Shown piece by piece: positions 8,998 to 15,599 of a stretch of 16,597 bases of DNA. The notes under the pieces are model-generated. The model searched no databases. It had not been told where the DNA came from and was given only the letters and a program-made list of their open reading frames with translations. The stretch is taken from NCBI GenBank assembly GCA_964592635.1, contig CAZQFZ010000055.1:1-16597 (forward strand), read 5' to 3'. The stretch's first letter is position 1. Each line of letters opens with the position of its first letter. A program made the translations under genes and the position numbers. The DNA comes from VMCP01 sp964592635 (GTDB lineage Bacteria > Bacteroidota > Bacteroidia > NS11-12g > UBA955).

Positions 8998-9012
8998 CAC
9001 ATTATGCAAAAA
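8992..9012. repeat. Perfect 8-bp inverted repeat over the DUF4271 start codon
   Basis: TTTTTGCA (8992-8999) and TGCAAAAA (9005-9012) are exact reverse complements around a 5-nt spacer. The repeat covers the end of the candidate -7 element, the presumed transcription start and the ATG at 9004. Its form suits a dimeric repressor site, but AT-rich sequence can produce this by chance and no regulator is identified. Confidence 0.4.
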
Positions 9013-10071
9013 ATACGCCAGATTTTTTCATTGATTCAAGCAGTCAAACGGCGTGTTTTATCTCAATATTTGAGGTTAATTTGCATTTTTTTAATTACTT
9101 ACAATCTGTTTGTCATCCCCCAAAATAATAACACTTCTGTATGGAATTCCCTGTTTTTGCAGTCGCTTTCCGCACAATCTTCACCCAATGCAATTGGATC
9201 AATAAACACGAATTCAGATACAAGTAAAAGCAATATTACGCTTGATACAGCCGCGAACTTGTTCAATTGGAAGATGATACCATCACTTCGTTTTGTAGAT
9301 TCGTTGAAAAACCCGTTGCAGAAACAACGTTTTTTGGCCCCATTTAACTTGCAAACGCCCAATCAAACGGTACGAATTTCGAACGATCCGTTTAATCCTT
9401 TTGTTCACGAAACGTATTTGAGAAAATCAAGGGGGAAGTTTTGGTTTTTCGGTGTCAGTATTTTCATCGCACTGTATTTATTGTATTTCAGATCTGCATT
9501 TTCAAAACAATTTGAGTTGAGATTAAAGGGCTTTTTGAAATCCTATTATTTTGAGGATTTATTGCTGGAACAATCCATATCCTCAGCAGCTGGATCCATT
9601 CACGCCTATGCTTTGGGTGTTTTGGTGTTTTCTCAAGGTATCATGTTGGGTTTAATCACATCCGAATACAACCGCCTCAATAATTTTTATATTTATCTAC
9701 TATTATTAATTACCGTTGTCGGATTTCTTTTGATTTTCTATTTCTTACAAACCGTATTTACTAGTAGTTTAGGCATTTATTCGGTGTTGTACCGACAAAT
9801 GCAGCGGCAGATTAACATCAATCTTGTTTTTTCTTTCTTCACCTTTCCGGCCTTTCTTTATATCTATTACAACGCCACTGAAACTCAAAATCAAACACTT
9901 TCTGTATGGATTTGGGGCGTTTTAATTGTTTGGATATCAGTCCGTTTGCTTCTTCAAGTTTGGGGAATTTTAAGAGACAATGCCGTTTCATTGATTACAA
10001 TTTTGTACCTTTGCACCTTGGAAATAATTCCTTACCTACTTGTTTTTAAGTTTCTCAGTAGTTCAATTTAA
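9004..10071 (+). CDS. DUF4271 family integral membrane protein
   Basis: This is an inner-membrane protein of unknown function, 355 residues, recognised as DUF4271 by its C-terminal half and by its position before hemD. From memory that arrangement is recurrent in Bacteroidota. A first hydrophobic segment (about 23-39) is followed by a polar Ser/Asn-rich region (41-130), presumably extracytoplasmic. Then comes NDPFNPFVHETY, typical of the family, and about six membrane segments near 146-162, 201-219, 228-250, 272-289, 300-320 and 327-350. I chose the ATG at 9004; an upstream in-frame ATG at 8926 would add 26 residues overlapping hemW on the other strand and misplace the first membrane segment. 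It ends 3 bp before hemD, so the two are almost certainly one transcript, suggesting but not proving a role linked to haem or tetrapyrrole metabolism. Confidence 0.85.
   Translation: MQKIRQIFSLIQAVKRRVLSQYLRLICIFLITYNLFVIPQNNNTSVWNSLFLQSLSAQSSPNAIGSINTNSDTSKSNITLDTAANLFNWKMIPSLRFVDSLKNPLQKQRFLAPFNLQTPNQTVRISNDPFNPFVHETYLRKSRGKFWFFGVSIFIALYLLYFRSAFSKQFELRLKGFLKSYYFEDLLLEQSISSAAGSIHAYALGVLVFSQGIMLGLITSEYNRLNNFYIYLLLLITVVGFLLIFYFLQTVFTSSLGIYSVLYRQMQRQININLVFSFFTFPAFLYIYYNATETQNQTLSVWIWGVLIVWISVRLLLQVWGILRDNAVSLITILYLCTLEIIPYLLVFKFLSSSI
10006..10013 (+). promoter_or_regulatory. Possible internal -7 element (TACCTTTG) ahead of hemD
   Basis: This is an exact TAnnTTTG match, in the often-seen form TACCTTTGCA, inside the 3' end of the DUF4271 gene, 61 nt before the hemD ATG. 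It could let hemD be transcribed alone. No TTG lies 17-23 nt upstream, and the octamer may simply encode its amino acids. Confidence 0.25.
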
Positions 10072-10074
10072 AAT

Positions 10075-10845
10075 ATGACGACCCCAGAAAGAGAGAAAAA
10101 AGTAAAGAGCATTCTCATTACTCAGCCCCAGCCAGAGGCGGGAAGAAACGTTTATGAGGAATTTGTAAAAAAACACAAACTAACCATGGACTTTAGGGCG
10201 TTCATTCATATTGAGCCATTAACTCCCAAAGAAATTCGCAAGCAAAAAATCAACTTTGCCGATTTTACCTCCATCATTTTTAATTCCAAAAATGCGGTTG
10301 ATTATTTCTTCTCATTAGCGGCAGAAATGAAGGTGGAAATGTCGCCGGAAACTAAGTACTTTTCCATTAACGAAAACGTTTCCAATTACGTGCAAAAGTA
10401 TATCGTTCCCAGAAAAAGAAAAATGTTCACTTCAAAAGGGAATGAAAAGGACTTTTTAACCCTTTTCAAAAACCACAAAAAAGAGAAATTCCTCTTTCCA
10501 TGTAGCGATATCAGAAAACCCTCTATTCCCGATTTCTTCAATGAAAATGGGTATGATTTTTCAGAATGCATTATCTACAGAACAGTAAGTTCGGATTTGA
10601 GCGATTTAAAAGAAGTGTTTTACGACATATTGGTGTTCTTTAGCCCTGCCGATATTAAATCTCTATACGATAACTTCCCAGATTTTGTTCAAAATAATAC
10701 CCGAATTGCTGGTTTCGGTGAAAGTACGGCTCAGGCCATCCGAGAACATAATTTAATTCTCGATATTCCAGCACCCGCTCCTGGAATGCCTAGTATGGTG
10801 GCAGCTTTGGAGGATTATGTGTCTCGTGTAAACTCTAAGAGCTAA
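10075..10845 (+). CDS. hemD: Uroporphyrinogen-III synthase family protein (HemD)
   Basis: HemD cyclises hydroxymethylbilane to uroporphyrinogen III in cytoplasmic haem synthesis. The protein has 256 residues, the usual length, with the two-lobed pattern of the family. N-terminal lobe: KSILITQPQPE, then FADFTSIIFNSKNAVDYFF, matching the 'F-S-N-AV' signature. C-terminal lobe: YDILVFFSPADIKSLYDNF and TRIAGFGESTAQAIREHNL, the conserved 'FTS...G..TA.A....G' ending. Sequence conservation in HemD is always low, so the assignment rests on these patterns and on gene order. The gene follows DUF4271 with a 3-bp gap and is convergent with the methyltransferase gene. hemW on the other side of the divergon adds to the haem theme. 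A degenerate paralogue without activity cannot be excluded. Confidence 0.85.
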   Translation: MTTPEREKKVKSILITQPQPEAGRNVYEEFVKKHKLTMDFRAFIHIEPLTPKEIRKQKINFADFTSIIFNSKNAVDYFFSLAAEMKVEMSPETKYFSINENVSNYVQKYIVPRKRKMFTSKGNEKDFLTLFKNHKKEKFLFPCSDIRKPSIPDFFNENGYDFSECIIYRTVSSDLSDLKEVFYDILVFFSPADIKSLYDNFPDFVQNNTRIAGFGESTAQAIREHNLILDIPAPAPGMPSMVAALEDYVSRVNSKS

Positions 10846-10849
10846 TTTA

Positions 10850-10882
10850 TCGAAAAAAAACTACCTCCAAATTATTTTTCGA
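10850..10882. terminator. Weak AT-rich inverted repeat between convergent genes
   Basis: TCGAAAAA (10850-10857) and TTTTTCGA (10875-10882) can pair across a 17-nt loop. The repeat sits in the 26-bp gap between convergent hemD and the methyltransferase gene and overlaps the latter's stop codon. The stem is AT-rich and the loop long, so terminator function is doubtful. Confidence 0.25.
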
Positions 10883-12158
10883 CTTCACAAATCCAACAAT
10901 GGAAAATTCCACTTTTCAGAGTAATAAAAATAGTGTGTTTTCCACCCTCTGTTAGTCCCAGTTTCTTTTGAATCTCAACTGCATTCAATCCCTTACACTC
11001 CCTTGAGGTTAAAGATGCTTTAGAAATCCCCAAGGAAGTAAGCCAATGTTTAATTTGCTTTAAACTTCCACTTGTTTCATTGTATATAATCAATGATCTT
11101 CCCAGCGAAGCCGGCAGCCGAAATGCAGAGATAAAAAACGTGTTTCCTGTATTTTGAGATTGTAAAAAGTCTTTAAAAGTCTTGTTTAATCCCAAACAAT
11201 TTAAACCACCATGCGGCTCGAAAAAGTACCTGTGTGAATTTTGAGAGGGATTTTCGGTTTGAGATTCGAACCACTTTGCAATGCTCTGTCCATCCCAAAT
11301 ATCGAAATCTCCTTTAGTCTCAGCCGAGAGTCCTTGGTGTAGATGATAATTTTGCAAGTAAATGGATTTGAATTCGTTGGGACCATTAATTTCAGTGCCC
11401 AATTCTATCAATAATTCTTTTACTTCGCCCTGATAAAACACCGTGTAAAATCGAGTCGGGAAATTCAATTCCTTTTGTAAAAAATGAATATCTGTCATGG
11501 GACTAAGTTTCACCAACCATGTTTTGAATTCAGAATAGTGAGTTTTGATTATATCAATAAAATTGGGAGAGAATTCTTTTGCTTTCCCCCCCAATCGGTC
11601 TTCGCCTTTTCGTCGGTCAGGGTCTATATAAACTCTATAATCTTTGGTTTTTGGGGATGGAATGCTGTTTGAAAAATTGGGGTTTGCGAGGAGATCTTCT
11701 GCGGTTTGATCGAATCGGATAAATGATCGATTTTCAGTTAATAAACGCTGCATATTGCAACGAACCAAATGATTGAGTGTCTTATTGGGGTCGGTAGAAA
11801 TTACTTTTGCTCCGGTATTTAGCCATGCCCAATCATCTACTCCAAAACCACCAGTTAAACTTAACACATGCGTAGCTTTAAAGAAGTTGGCTTTCCAAAC
11901 AGCCACTGTTTGGGATGTACTTTGCTCAAAGGCACGTTGTTCGAACAAGCAGCGGGAATCTACCCAATAAGGTAATTTCTTTTTTACTTTATCTTGAAGT
12001 TTTAACTGTTCTAAGGCAATAGGTAAGAATTCACCGTATTTTTTTTGTAATTCACCGATTGAGGGAGTCTTTTTTGCACTTTCTGCGGTAAATATTTCTG
12101 ATAAAGCAACAAAATTGCTGTCAAATGCGTTTAATTTGTAAACTATTTCAGAAATCAT
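10872..12158 (-). CDS. Putative SAM-dependent RNA methyltransferase, PG_1098/THUMP-like family
   Basis: This is a probable cytoplasmic nucleic-acid (likely RNA) methyltransferase of 428 residues with unknown target. A helical N-terminal region (1-95) precedes a Rossmann methyltransferase core. Motif I is L101-T-G-G-F-G106 and the motif II acid is D123 (ISTDPN). The catalytic-type motif YIDPDRR is at 177-183, and KLSPM is at 217-221. A region at about 230-345 fits the PG_1098-type ferredoxin-like domain, and the C-terminus (about 350-425, FISAFRLPASLG, ECKGLNAVEIQKKLG) fits the Thump_like domain. This layout is characteristic of a Bacteroidota family whose substrate I do not know. The ATG start overlaps, on the opposite strand, the ATG of the small lipoprotein gene. 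A -7 match lies 8 nt upstream of the start, inside that lipoprotein gene. Confidence 0.85.
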   Translation of the reverse strand: MISEIVYKLNAFDSNFVALSEIFTAESAKKTPSIGELQKKYGEFLPIALEQLKLQDKVKKKLPYWVDSRCLFEQRAFEQSTSQTVAVWKANFFKATHVLSLTGGFGVDDWAWLNTGAKVISTDPNKTLNHLVRCNMQRLLTENRSFIRFDQTAEDLLANPNFSNSIPSPKTKDYRVYIDPDRRKGEDRLGGKAKEFSPNFIDIIKTHYSEFKTWLVKLSPMTDIHFLQKELNFPTRFYTVFYQGEVKELLIELGTEINGPNEFKSIYLQNYHLHQGLSAETKGDFDIWDGQSIAKWFESQTENPSQNSHRYFFEPHGGLNCLGLNKTFKDFLQSQNTGNTFFISAFRLPASLGRSLIIYNETSGSLKQIKHWLTSLGISKASLTSRECKGLNAVEIQKKLGLTEGGKHTIFITLKSGIFHCWICEVEK

Positions 12159-12276
12159 GAAGACTACAAAGTTAATAGCTATCGTTGGAATTGCATTGTT
12201 GATGTTTACATCTTGCGGATCTCGTAAAAAAGACCGTTGTCCTTCAATGGGTCAGAAAACATTTCAAGTGCGTTGA
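12157..12276 (+). CDS. Small lipoprotein, 39 residues, mature peptide about 20 residues
   Basis: This short gene begins MKTTKLIAIVGIALLMFTSC and stops at TGA. It has two N-terminal lysines, a hydrophobic core (residues 6-17) and a lipobox ending FTS-C20, followed by GSRKKDRC, so it is a lipoprotein precursor whose mature part is only about 20 residues and basic. A second cysteine is at 28. Function is unknown. The reading frame ends 5 bp before the ytxJ start, which suggests co-transcription. Its ATG overlaps the methyltransferase start codon on the other strand (the tetranucleotide CATG), so its promoter must lie within the methyltransferase coding region. It could be a chance frame, but a textbook signal peptide plus lipobox directly abutting ytxJ argues for a real gene. 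Confidence 0.72.
   Translation: MKTTKLIAIVGIALLMFTSCGSRKKDRCPSMGQKTFQVR
12167..12174 (-). promoter_or_regulatory. Candidate -7 element (TAACTTTG) of the methyltransferase gene
   Basis: On the minus strand this is an exact TAnnTTTG match ending 8 nt before the methyltransferase ATG, inside the signal-peptide codons of the divergent lipoprotein gene. No TTG was found 17-23 nt upstream. Confidence 0.4.
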
Positions 12277-12281
12277 TTTCT

Positions 12282-12623
12282 ATGCTTAACGGCTGGAAAA
12301 ATTTGACTCGAATAACGGAAGTAGATGATGCGATTGCTCATTCTTCCATCAAACCAGTGGTGTTTTTTAAGCATTCAACCCGATGTTCTATTTCAAGCAT
12401 GGCTTTAAACCGCTTGAAATCCATTGAGGCAGAAGTGCTTGAGACTGCTGACTTTTATTATTTGGATTTGATTGCACACAGAGATGTTTCCAATTACATC
12501 GCAGAAAAACTCAGCGTTCATCACGAATCTCCTCAAATTGTAATTGTTAGAGACGGTGATTGTACCTACGATGCCAGTCATTTGGAAATCGAATCCAAGG
12601 AAATAATTTCAGAAATTTCTTAA
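12282..12623 (+). CDS. ytxJ: Bacillithiol system redox-active protein YtxJ
   Basis: YtxJ is a small cytoplasmic thioredoxin-fold protein thought to act as a monothiol bacilliredoxin, removing bacillithiol from mixed disulfides. The protein has 113 residues, near the family's usual length. The active site is in FFKHSTRCSISSMA with a single cysteine (C35), as in the family's T-x-C-x-I-S pattern rather than CxxC. S83-P84 before a beta strand (QIVIVRDG) is the expected cis-proline position. I chose the ATG at 12282, which gives an N-terminus (MLNGWKNLTRI) like that of relatives. In-frame extension upstream would start at TTG inside the lipoprotein gene. The gene follows the small lipoprotein by 5 bp. 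Its presence implies that the organism makes bacillithiol or a similar thiol; bshA/B/C are not in this window. Confidence 0.88.
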   Translation: MLNGWKNLTRITEVDDAIAHSSIKPVVFFKHSTRCSISSMALNRLKSIEAEVLETADFYYLDLIAHRDVSNYIAEKLSVHHESPQIVIVRDGDCTYDASHLEIESKEIISEIS

Positions 12624-12710
12624 TTTGGCTGAGTGGGTTTCTAATGAGGGTGCTGAAGAATAGGTCCAATTTTAAAATCATCCCCAAAAAACAAATCCCA
12701 AAACATATCT

Positions 12711-13103
12711 ATGAAGTCTATTTATCAAATTGGCGATAGCGTTTCGCTTGAATTTGTGGTTAAGGAGTCGGATTTGGCTGCGTTTCAAGGACAAATGGTG
12801 CATCCGTTTTATTCTACTTTTGCTTTAGGAAGGGATGCGGAGTGGACGTGCAGACAATTCGTGCTTCAAATGAAAGATTCTGATGAAGAGGGAATAGGTA
12901 CTTTTTTAAATATCAAACATGTTTCTCCTGCTTTGTTGGGGGAAACCGTAAAAATCACAGCAACTGTAAATTTGATTTCAGGCAACAAAATCAACTGCGA
13001 TTTCCAAGTGAAAGTGGGAGATAGGGTCATAGCACACGGTGAACAAGGACAGGCCATCCTTAAAAAGGAAAAGGTTGAAAGTCTGATTGCAAGTTTGAAG
13101 TAA
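12711..13103 (+). CDS. Hotdog-fold acyl-CoA thioesterase, FlK-like
   Basis: This is probably a cytoplasmic acyl-CoA thioesterase of 130 residues with a single hotdog domain. The family core is visible as HPFYSTFALGRDAEW, then GTFLNIKHVSPALLGETV and IAHGEQGQAIL. The triad of the fluoroacetyl-CoA thioesterase FlK (Thr42, Glu50, His76, recalled from the literature) maps with identical spacing to T36, E44 and H70. The phenylalanine that FlK uses for fluoro-selectivity (Phe36) would be V30 here, so a housekeeping acyl-CoA substrate is more likely than fluoroacetyl-CoA. The natural substrate is unknown. It lies 87 bp after ytxJ on the same strand and 124 bp before smpB. No exact -7 element was seen upstream, so it may be read from the ytxJ promoter. 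Confidence 0.83.
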   Translation: MKSIYQIGDSVSLEFVVKESDLAAFQGQMVHPFYSTFALGRDAEWTCRQFVLQMKDSDEEGIGTFLNIKHVSPALLGETVKITATVNLISGNKINCDFQVKVGDRVIAHGEQGQAILKKEKVESLIASLK

Positions 13104-13185
13104 ATGGCAATACAATAGTTGTCGATTGAATTTGTATTTTCAGTGTTCGTGTTTTTTAAATAGGGCCGCTTTATTCAATCACTTT

Positions 13186-13218
13186 TTGAGGAAATCGCTA
13201 TGAAAAGACGTAATTTTG
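13186..13218 (+). promoter_or_regulatory. Candidate smpB promoter (-33 TTG and -7 TAATTTTG)
   Basis: TTG at 13186-13188 and TAATTTTG at 13211-13218 are separated by 22 bp, within the TTG-N17-23-TAnnTTTG layout described for Flavobacterium. The -7 octamer ends 9 nt before the smpB ATG, so the leader would be only a few nucleotides long. It is the only candidate here with both elements. Confidence 0.55.
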
Positions 13219-13227
13219 AAGTAAGCA

Positions 13228-13689
13228 ATGGCTAAAGATAAATCCCCTAAAAAGATCGAAATTGTAAACCGCAAAGCCGGATTTAACTTCCATATTGAAG
13301 AAAAATTCATTGCTGGACTGCAGTTGAATGGTCCTGAGGTGAAGTCTATTCGTGCAAATTCGGTAAACATGGGTGATGGATATTGCTATTTCAACAACGG
13401 AGAGTTGTTTTTGAAGAATATGCATATATCCGAATGGAAACAGGCAAGTTACAATGCTCATGAACCACTTAGAGAGCGAAAATTGTTGCTTACCAAGCGA
13501 GAACTTAGTCGTATTGAAAGTAAAATCAAGTCGAAAGGTTATGCCGTTTTTCCCATTCGATTATTTGAAGGTGAGCGCGGTTGGATGAAATTGGAAATTG
13601 GTTTGGGGCAAGGGAAGAAAACCTTTGATAAACGCGACGATATCAAGGATCGCGACATTAAGCGCGAAATGGATCGAGGTAGATTTTAA
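13228..13689 (+). CDS. smpB: SsrA-binding protein SmpB
   Basis: SmpB binds tmRNA (SsrA) and brings it to stalled ribosomes for trans-translation. The protein has 153 residues, the usual length. Family blocks are all present: IVNRKAGFNFHIEEKFIAGL, then GPEVKSIRANSVNMGDGYC, HISEWKQASYNAHEPLRERK, KLLLTKRELSRIESK and GLGQGKKTFDKRDDIKDRD. The basic/acidic C-terminal tail ends REMDRGRF, which lies in the mRNA channel in known structures. The gene appears to have its own promoter close upstream and is convergent with menD. The tmRNA gene itself is not in the window. Confidence 0.98.
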   Translation: MAKDKSPKKIEIVNRKAGFNFHIEEKFIAGLQLNGPEVKSIRANSVNMGDGYCYFNNGELFLKNMHISEWKQASYNAHEPLRERKLLLTKRELSRIESKIKSKGYAVFPIRLFEGERGWMKLEIGLGQGKKTFDKRDDIKDRDIKREMDRGRF

Positions 13690-13726
13690 TTGGAGTTCAA
13701 GTATCAATAAAATACAGAATTATCAG

Positions 13727-13745
13727 AATTTTGAAGAGCAAAATT
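13727..13745. terminator. Weak AT-rich hairpin between smpB and menD
   Basis: AATTTTG (13727-13733) and CAAAATT (13739-13745) are perfect complements around a 5-nt loop (AAGAG), 38 bp after the smpB stop in a 120-bp convergent gap. There is one G-C pair and no clean T-tract, so termination here is only possible. Nothing stronger was seen in the gap. Confidence 0.3.
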
Positions 13746-13809
13746 GAATAAAATTTGTAATCAGGGTTGATCGAAACTCAGAGTAAATAATTGCACCTGA
13801 CTAGTAGGA

Positions 13810-15534
13810 TTACATAGTCAACTCAATCAACCGAACAGATTTTTTACTGTGGCTAATTGCCCATTCATTGGCCACGAAATTCGCGTTTTCTGTGGCATTT
13901 TGATTAAATTTTGAATTTTCTGAAGTATTCAATTCAGAATCGAAATAGATCGCTTGGATGATTTCAACGGTTTGCAGGATTGAAAATTTGAGATGAGGAA
14001 CTGAGTACAATTTGCATAAATGTTCAAATTCAAATGTTCTCGGGGTATGAATAAATTCACGTAGTGGAGGAAGTTTATTCGGCCCATCAATCCAGTCAAA
14101 AATTCGTCCGCCACCATTATTGTAAACCACAATAGTTAAATTCGGTGGCAATTTCGTCCAAAGCGCATGCGAATCATAAATGGCACTTACATCACCCAAA
14201 ATTATGATGTTTTTCTTTTCGGGGGAAGCAATTGCGGCTCCCACAGCAGTGCTTAAACATCCGTCGATACCACTCACTCCTCGATTGGAATACACTTGAG
14301 CTCGGGTTGGTCCGGACCAACTTCCATATCGAACCGACATGGAATTTCCTAGATGAATATTGCAATTTTCACGTGCAGTTTGAAAAATGAATTGCATTAT
14401 CTTCAATTCGTTACCAAAAGGATCTGGCAATGATTCAGGAGTTAAAGTTTGATTTTGAATAAACTCAATCCATTCATGAAGAAAATGAGAGTTGAAATTG
14501 GAACCTTGAATAATTTCTAAAACGGCTTGTAAAAAGTCTGCCTCGTGTACTTTCCAATGCTCGGGTTGCGTTTCGAATGGGTTGCCCACTTCGTCGTGCA
14601 CTCCAATATGAACATGTTTGGGCTTGGATTTTTTGAGGAATTGTTTAAGGGGTTTTGATAGCGTAGTCGTGCCTAAGCTGACCAATACTTCGGGTTGTAA
14701 AGAATTCGGAATTTCGCGTTTTAAAATCCCCCAATCCCAATTTTTTAAACCCAATTGATTCTGAGAACTGCAAATATCTGTGAAAATGGGAACAAAATGT
14801 TGAAGTTCCGACAAAACCGATTTGATTAACGGTGATGGAGGGTTTTGGCCAACGAGAATAGCGATTTTACTTCTTTTGGCTTTCTGCAACTGATGGTAAT
14901 CACTGGCATTTAAAAACAAGGAAGATCTAACAGAATCGAATTCAACTTTATTCGGTTGTTGTGATTGATAAACAAATGGAGTTATGCAATCTGCATGTTG
15001 AAATGGCGATTCAATTCCCTCATATATGGGCTCAGAAAGTGCCAAATTTAAATGTACCGCAGCTGGAATTTGATTTAGTGCTGATTGTATGCAATGATAA
15101 ATTCCACGACAAAGGGATTCATTGGATTCAATCCGGGGATTGCAGTGCCAACTTGCTCGAACGTAGCTACCAAAAATACCGGGTTGTCGTAAAGTTTGAC
15201 CATCCCATTGGTCGATTAAATCTTCTGGCCTATCGGCTGAAAGGATGAATAAAGGTATTCGCTGGTAATACGCTTCCACAACTGCGGGAAAAGCATTCAC
15301 CAAGGCAGAGCCGCTCGTGCAAATAAAACCGGCGGGATATTGATTTATTTGTGAGATGCCAAGTGCCACAAATGCAGCGCTTCGTTCATCGGGTGCGGAA
15401 TGCAGCTGGAATTGACCTTGTTTGATTAATGCTGCAACCACGGGTGCATTTCTTGAACCCGGAGAAATAACCCAATTCGAAATTCCAGCTTCCCACAATA
15501 ATTGAGCAATATAATCTAACTTAGTGGAAAGCAT
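13810..15534 (-). CDS. menD: 2-succinyl-5-enolpyruvyl-6-hydroxy-3-cyclohexene-1-carboxylate synthase (MenD)
   Basis: MenD is the thiamine-diphosphate enzyme that joins isochorismate and 2-oxoglutarate (with decarboxylation) in menaquinone synthesis. The protein has 574 residues, slightly longer than E. coli MenD. Visible motifs are SPGSRNAP at 24-31, PDERSAAF with the cofactor-activating Glu at 50, SADRPEDL at 99-106 and NRGVSGIDG at 417-425. The ThDP/metal segment runs from GDVSAIYD (447-454) to NNGGGRIF (472-479). The extra length is near the C-terminus (about 531-552), a polar Asn/Ser/Glu-rich stretch. No other men gene is adjacent. The gene follows the metallohydrolase on the same strand after 58 bp, so the two may share a transcript, and no exact -7 element lies between them. 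Confidence 0.97.
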   Translation of the reverse strand: MLSTKLDYIAQLLWEAGISNWVISPGSRNAPVVAALIKQGQFQLHSAPDERSAAFVALGISQINQYPAGFICTSGSALVNAFPAVVEAYYQRIPLFILSADRPEDLIDQWDGQTLRQPGIFGSYVRASWHCNPRIESNESLCRGIYHCIQSALNQIPAAVHLNLALSEPIYEGIESPFQHADCITPFVYQSQQPNKVEFDSVRSSLFLNASDYHQLQKAKRSKIAILVGQNPPSPLIKSVLSELQHFVPIFTDICSSQNQLGLKNWDWGILKREIPNSLQPEVLVSLGTTTLSKPLKQFLKKSKPKHVHIGVHDEVGNPFETQPEHWKVHEADFLQAVLEIIQGSNFNSHFLHEWIEFIQNQTLTPESLPDPFGNELKIMQFIFQTARENCNIHLGNSMSVRYGSWSGPTRAQVYSNRGVSGIDGCLSTAVGAAIASPEKKNIIILGDVSAIYDSHALWTKLPPNLTIVVYNNGGGRIFDWIDGPNKLPPLREFIHTPRTFEFEHLCKLYSVPHLKFSILQTVEIIQAIYFDSELNTSENSKFNQNATENANFVANEWAISHSKKSVRLIELTM

Positions 15535-15599
15535 AACAATTCAACAATTTTCTGGATAAAATGGATTTGATTGAATATCTATTTTAAGTTTAATAGAGA

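Noticed and set aside
12237..12281. Longer ytxJ start at an in-frame TTG
   Set aside because: It would lie inside the lipoprotein gene and add residues without family resemblance; the ATG at 12282 gives the usual length.
13200..13235. 11-codon upstream frame (MKRRNFEVSNG) overlapping the smpB start
   Set aside because: The best smpB promoter has its -7 element at 13211-13218, inside this frame, so the frame would not be on the transcript.
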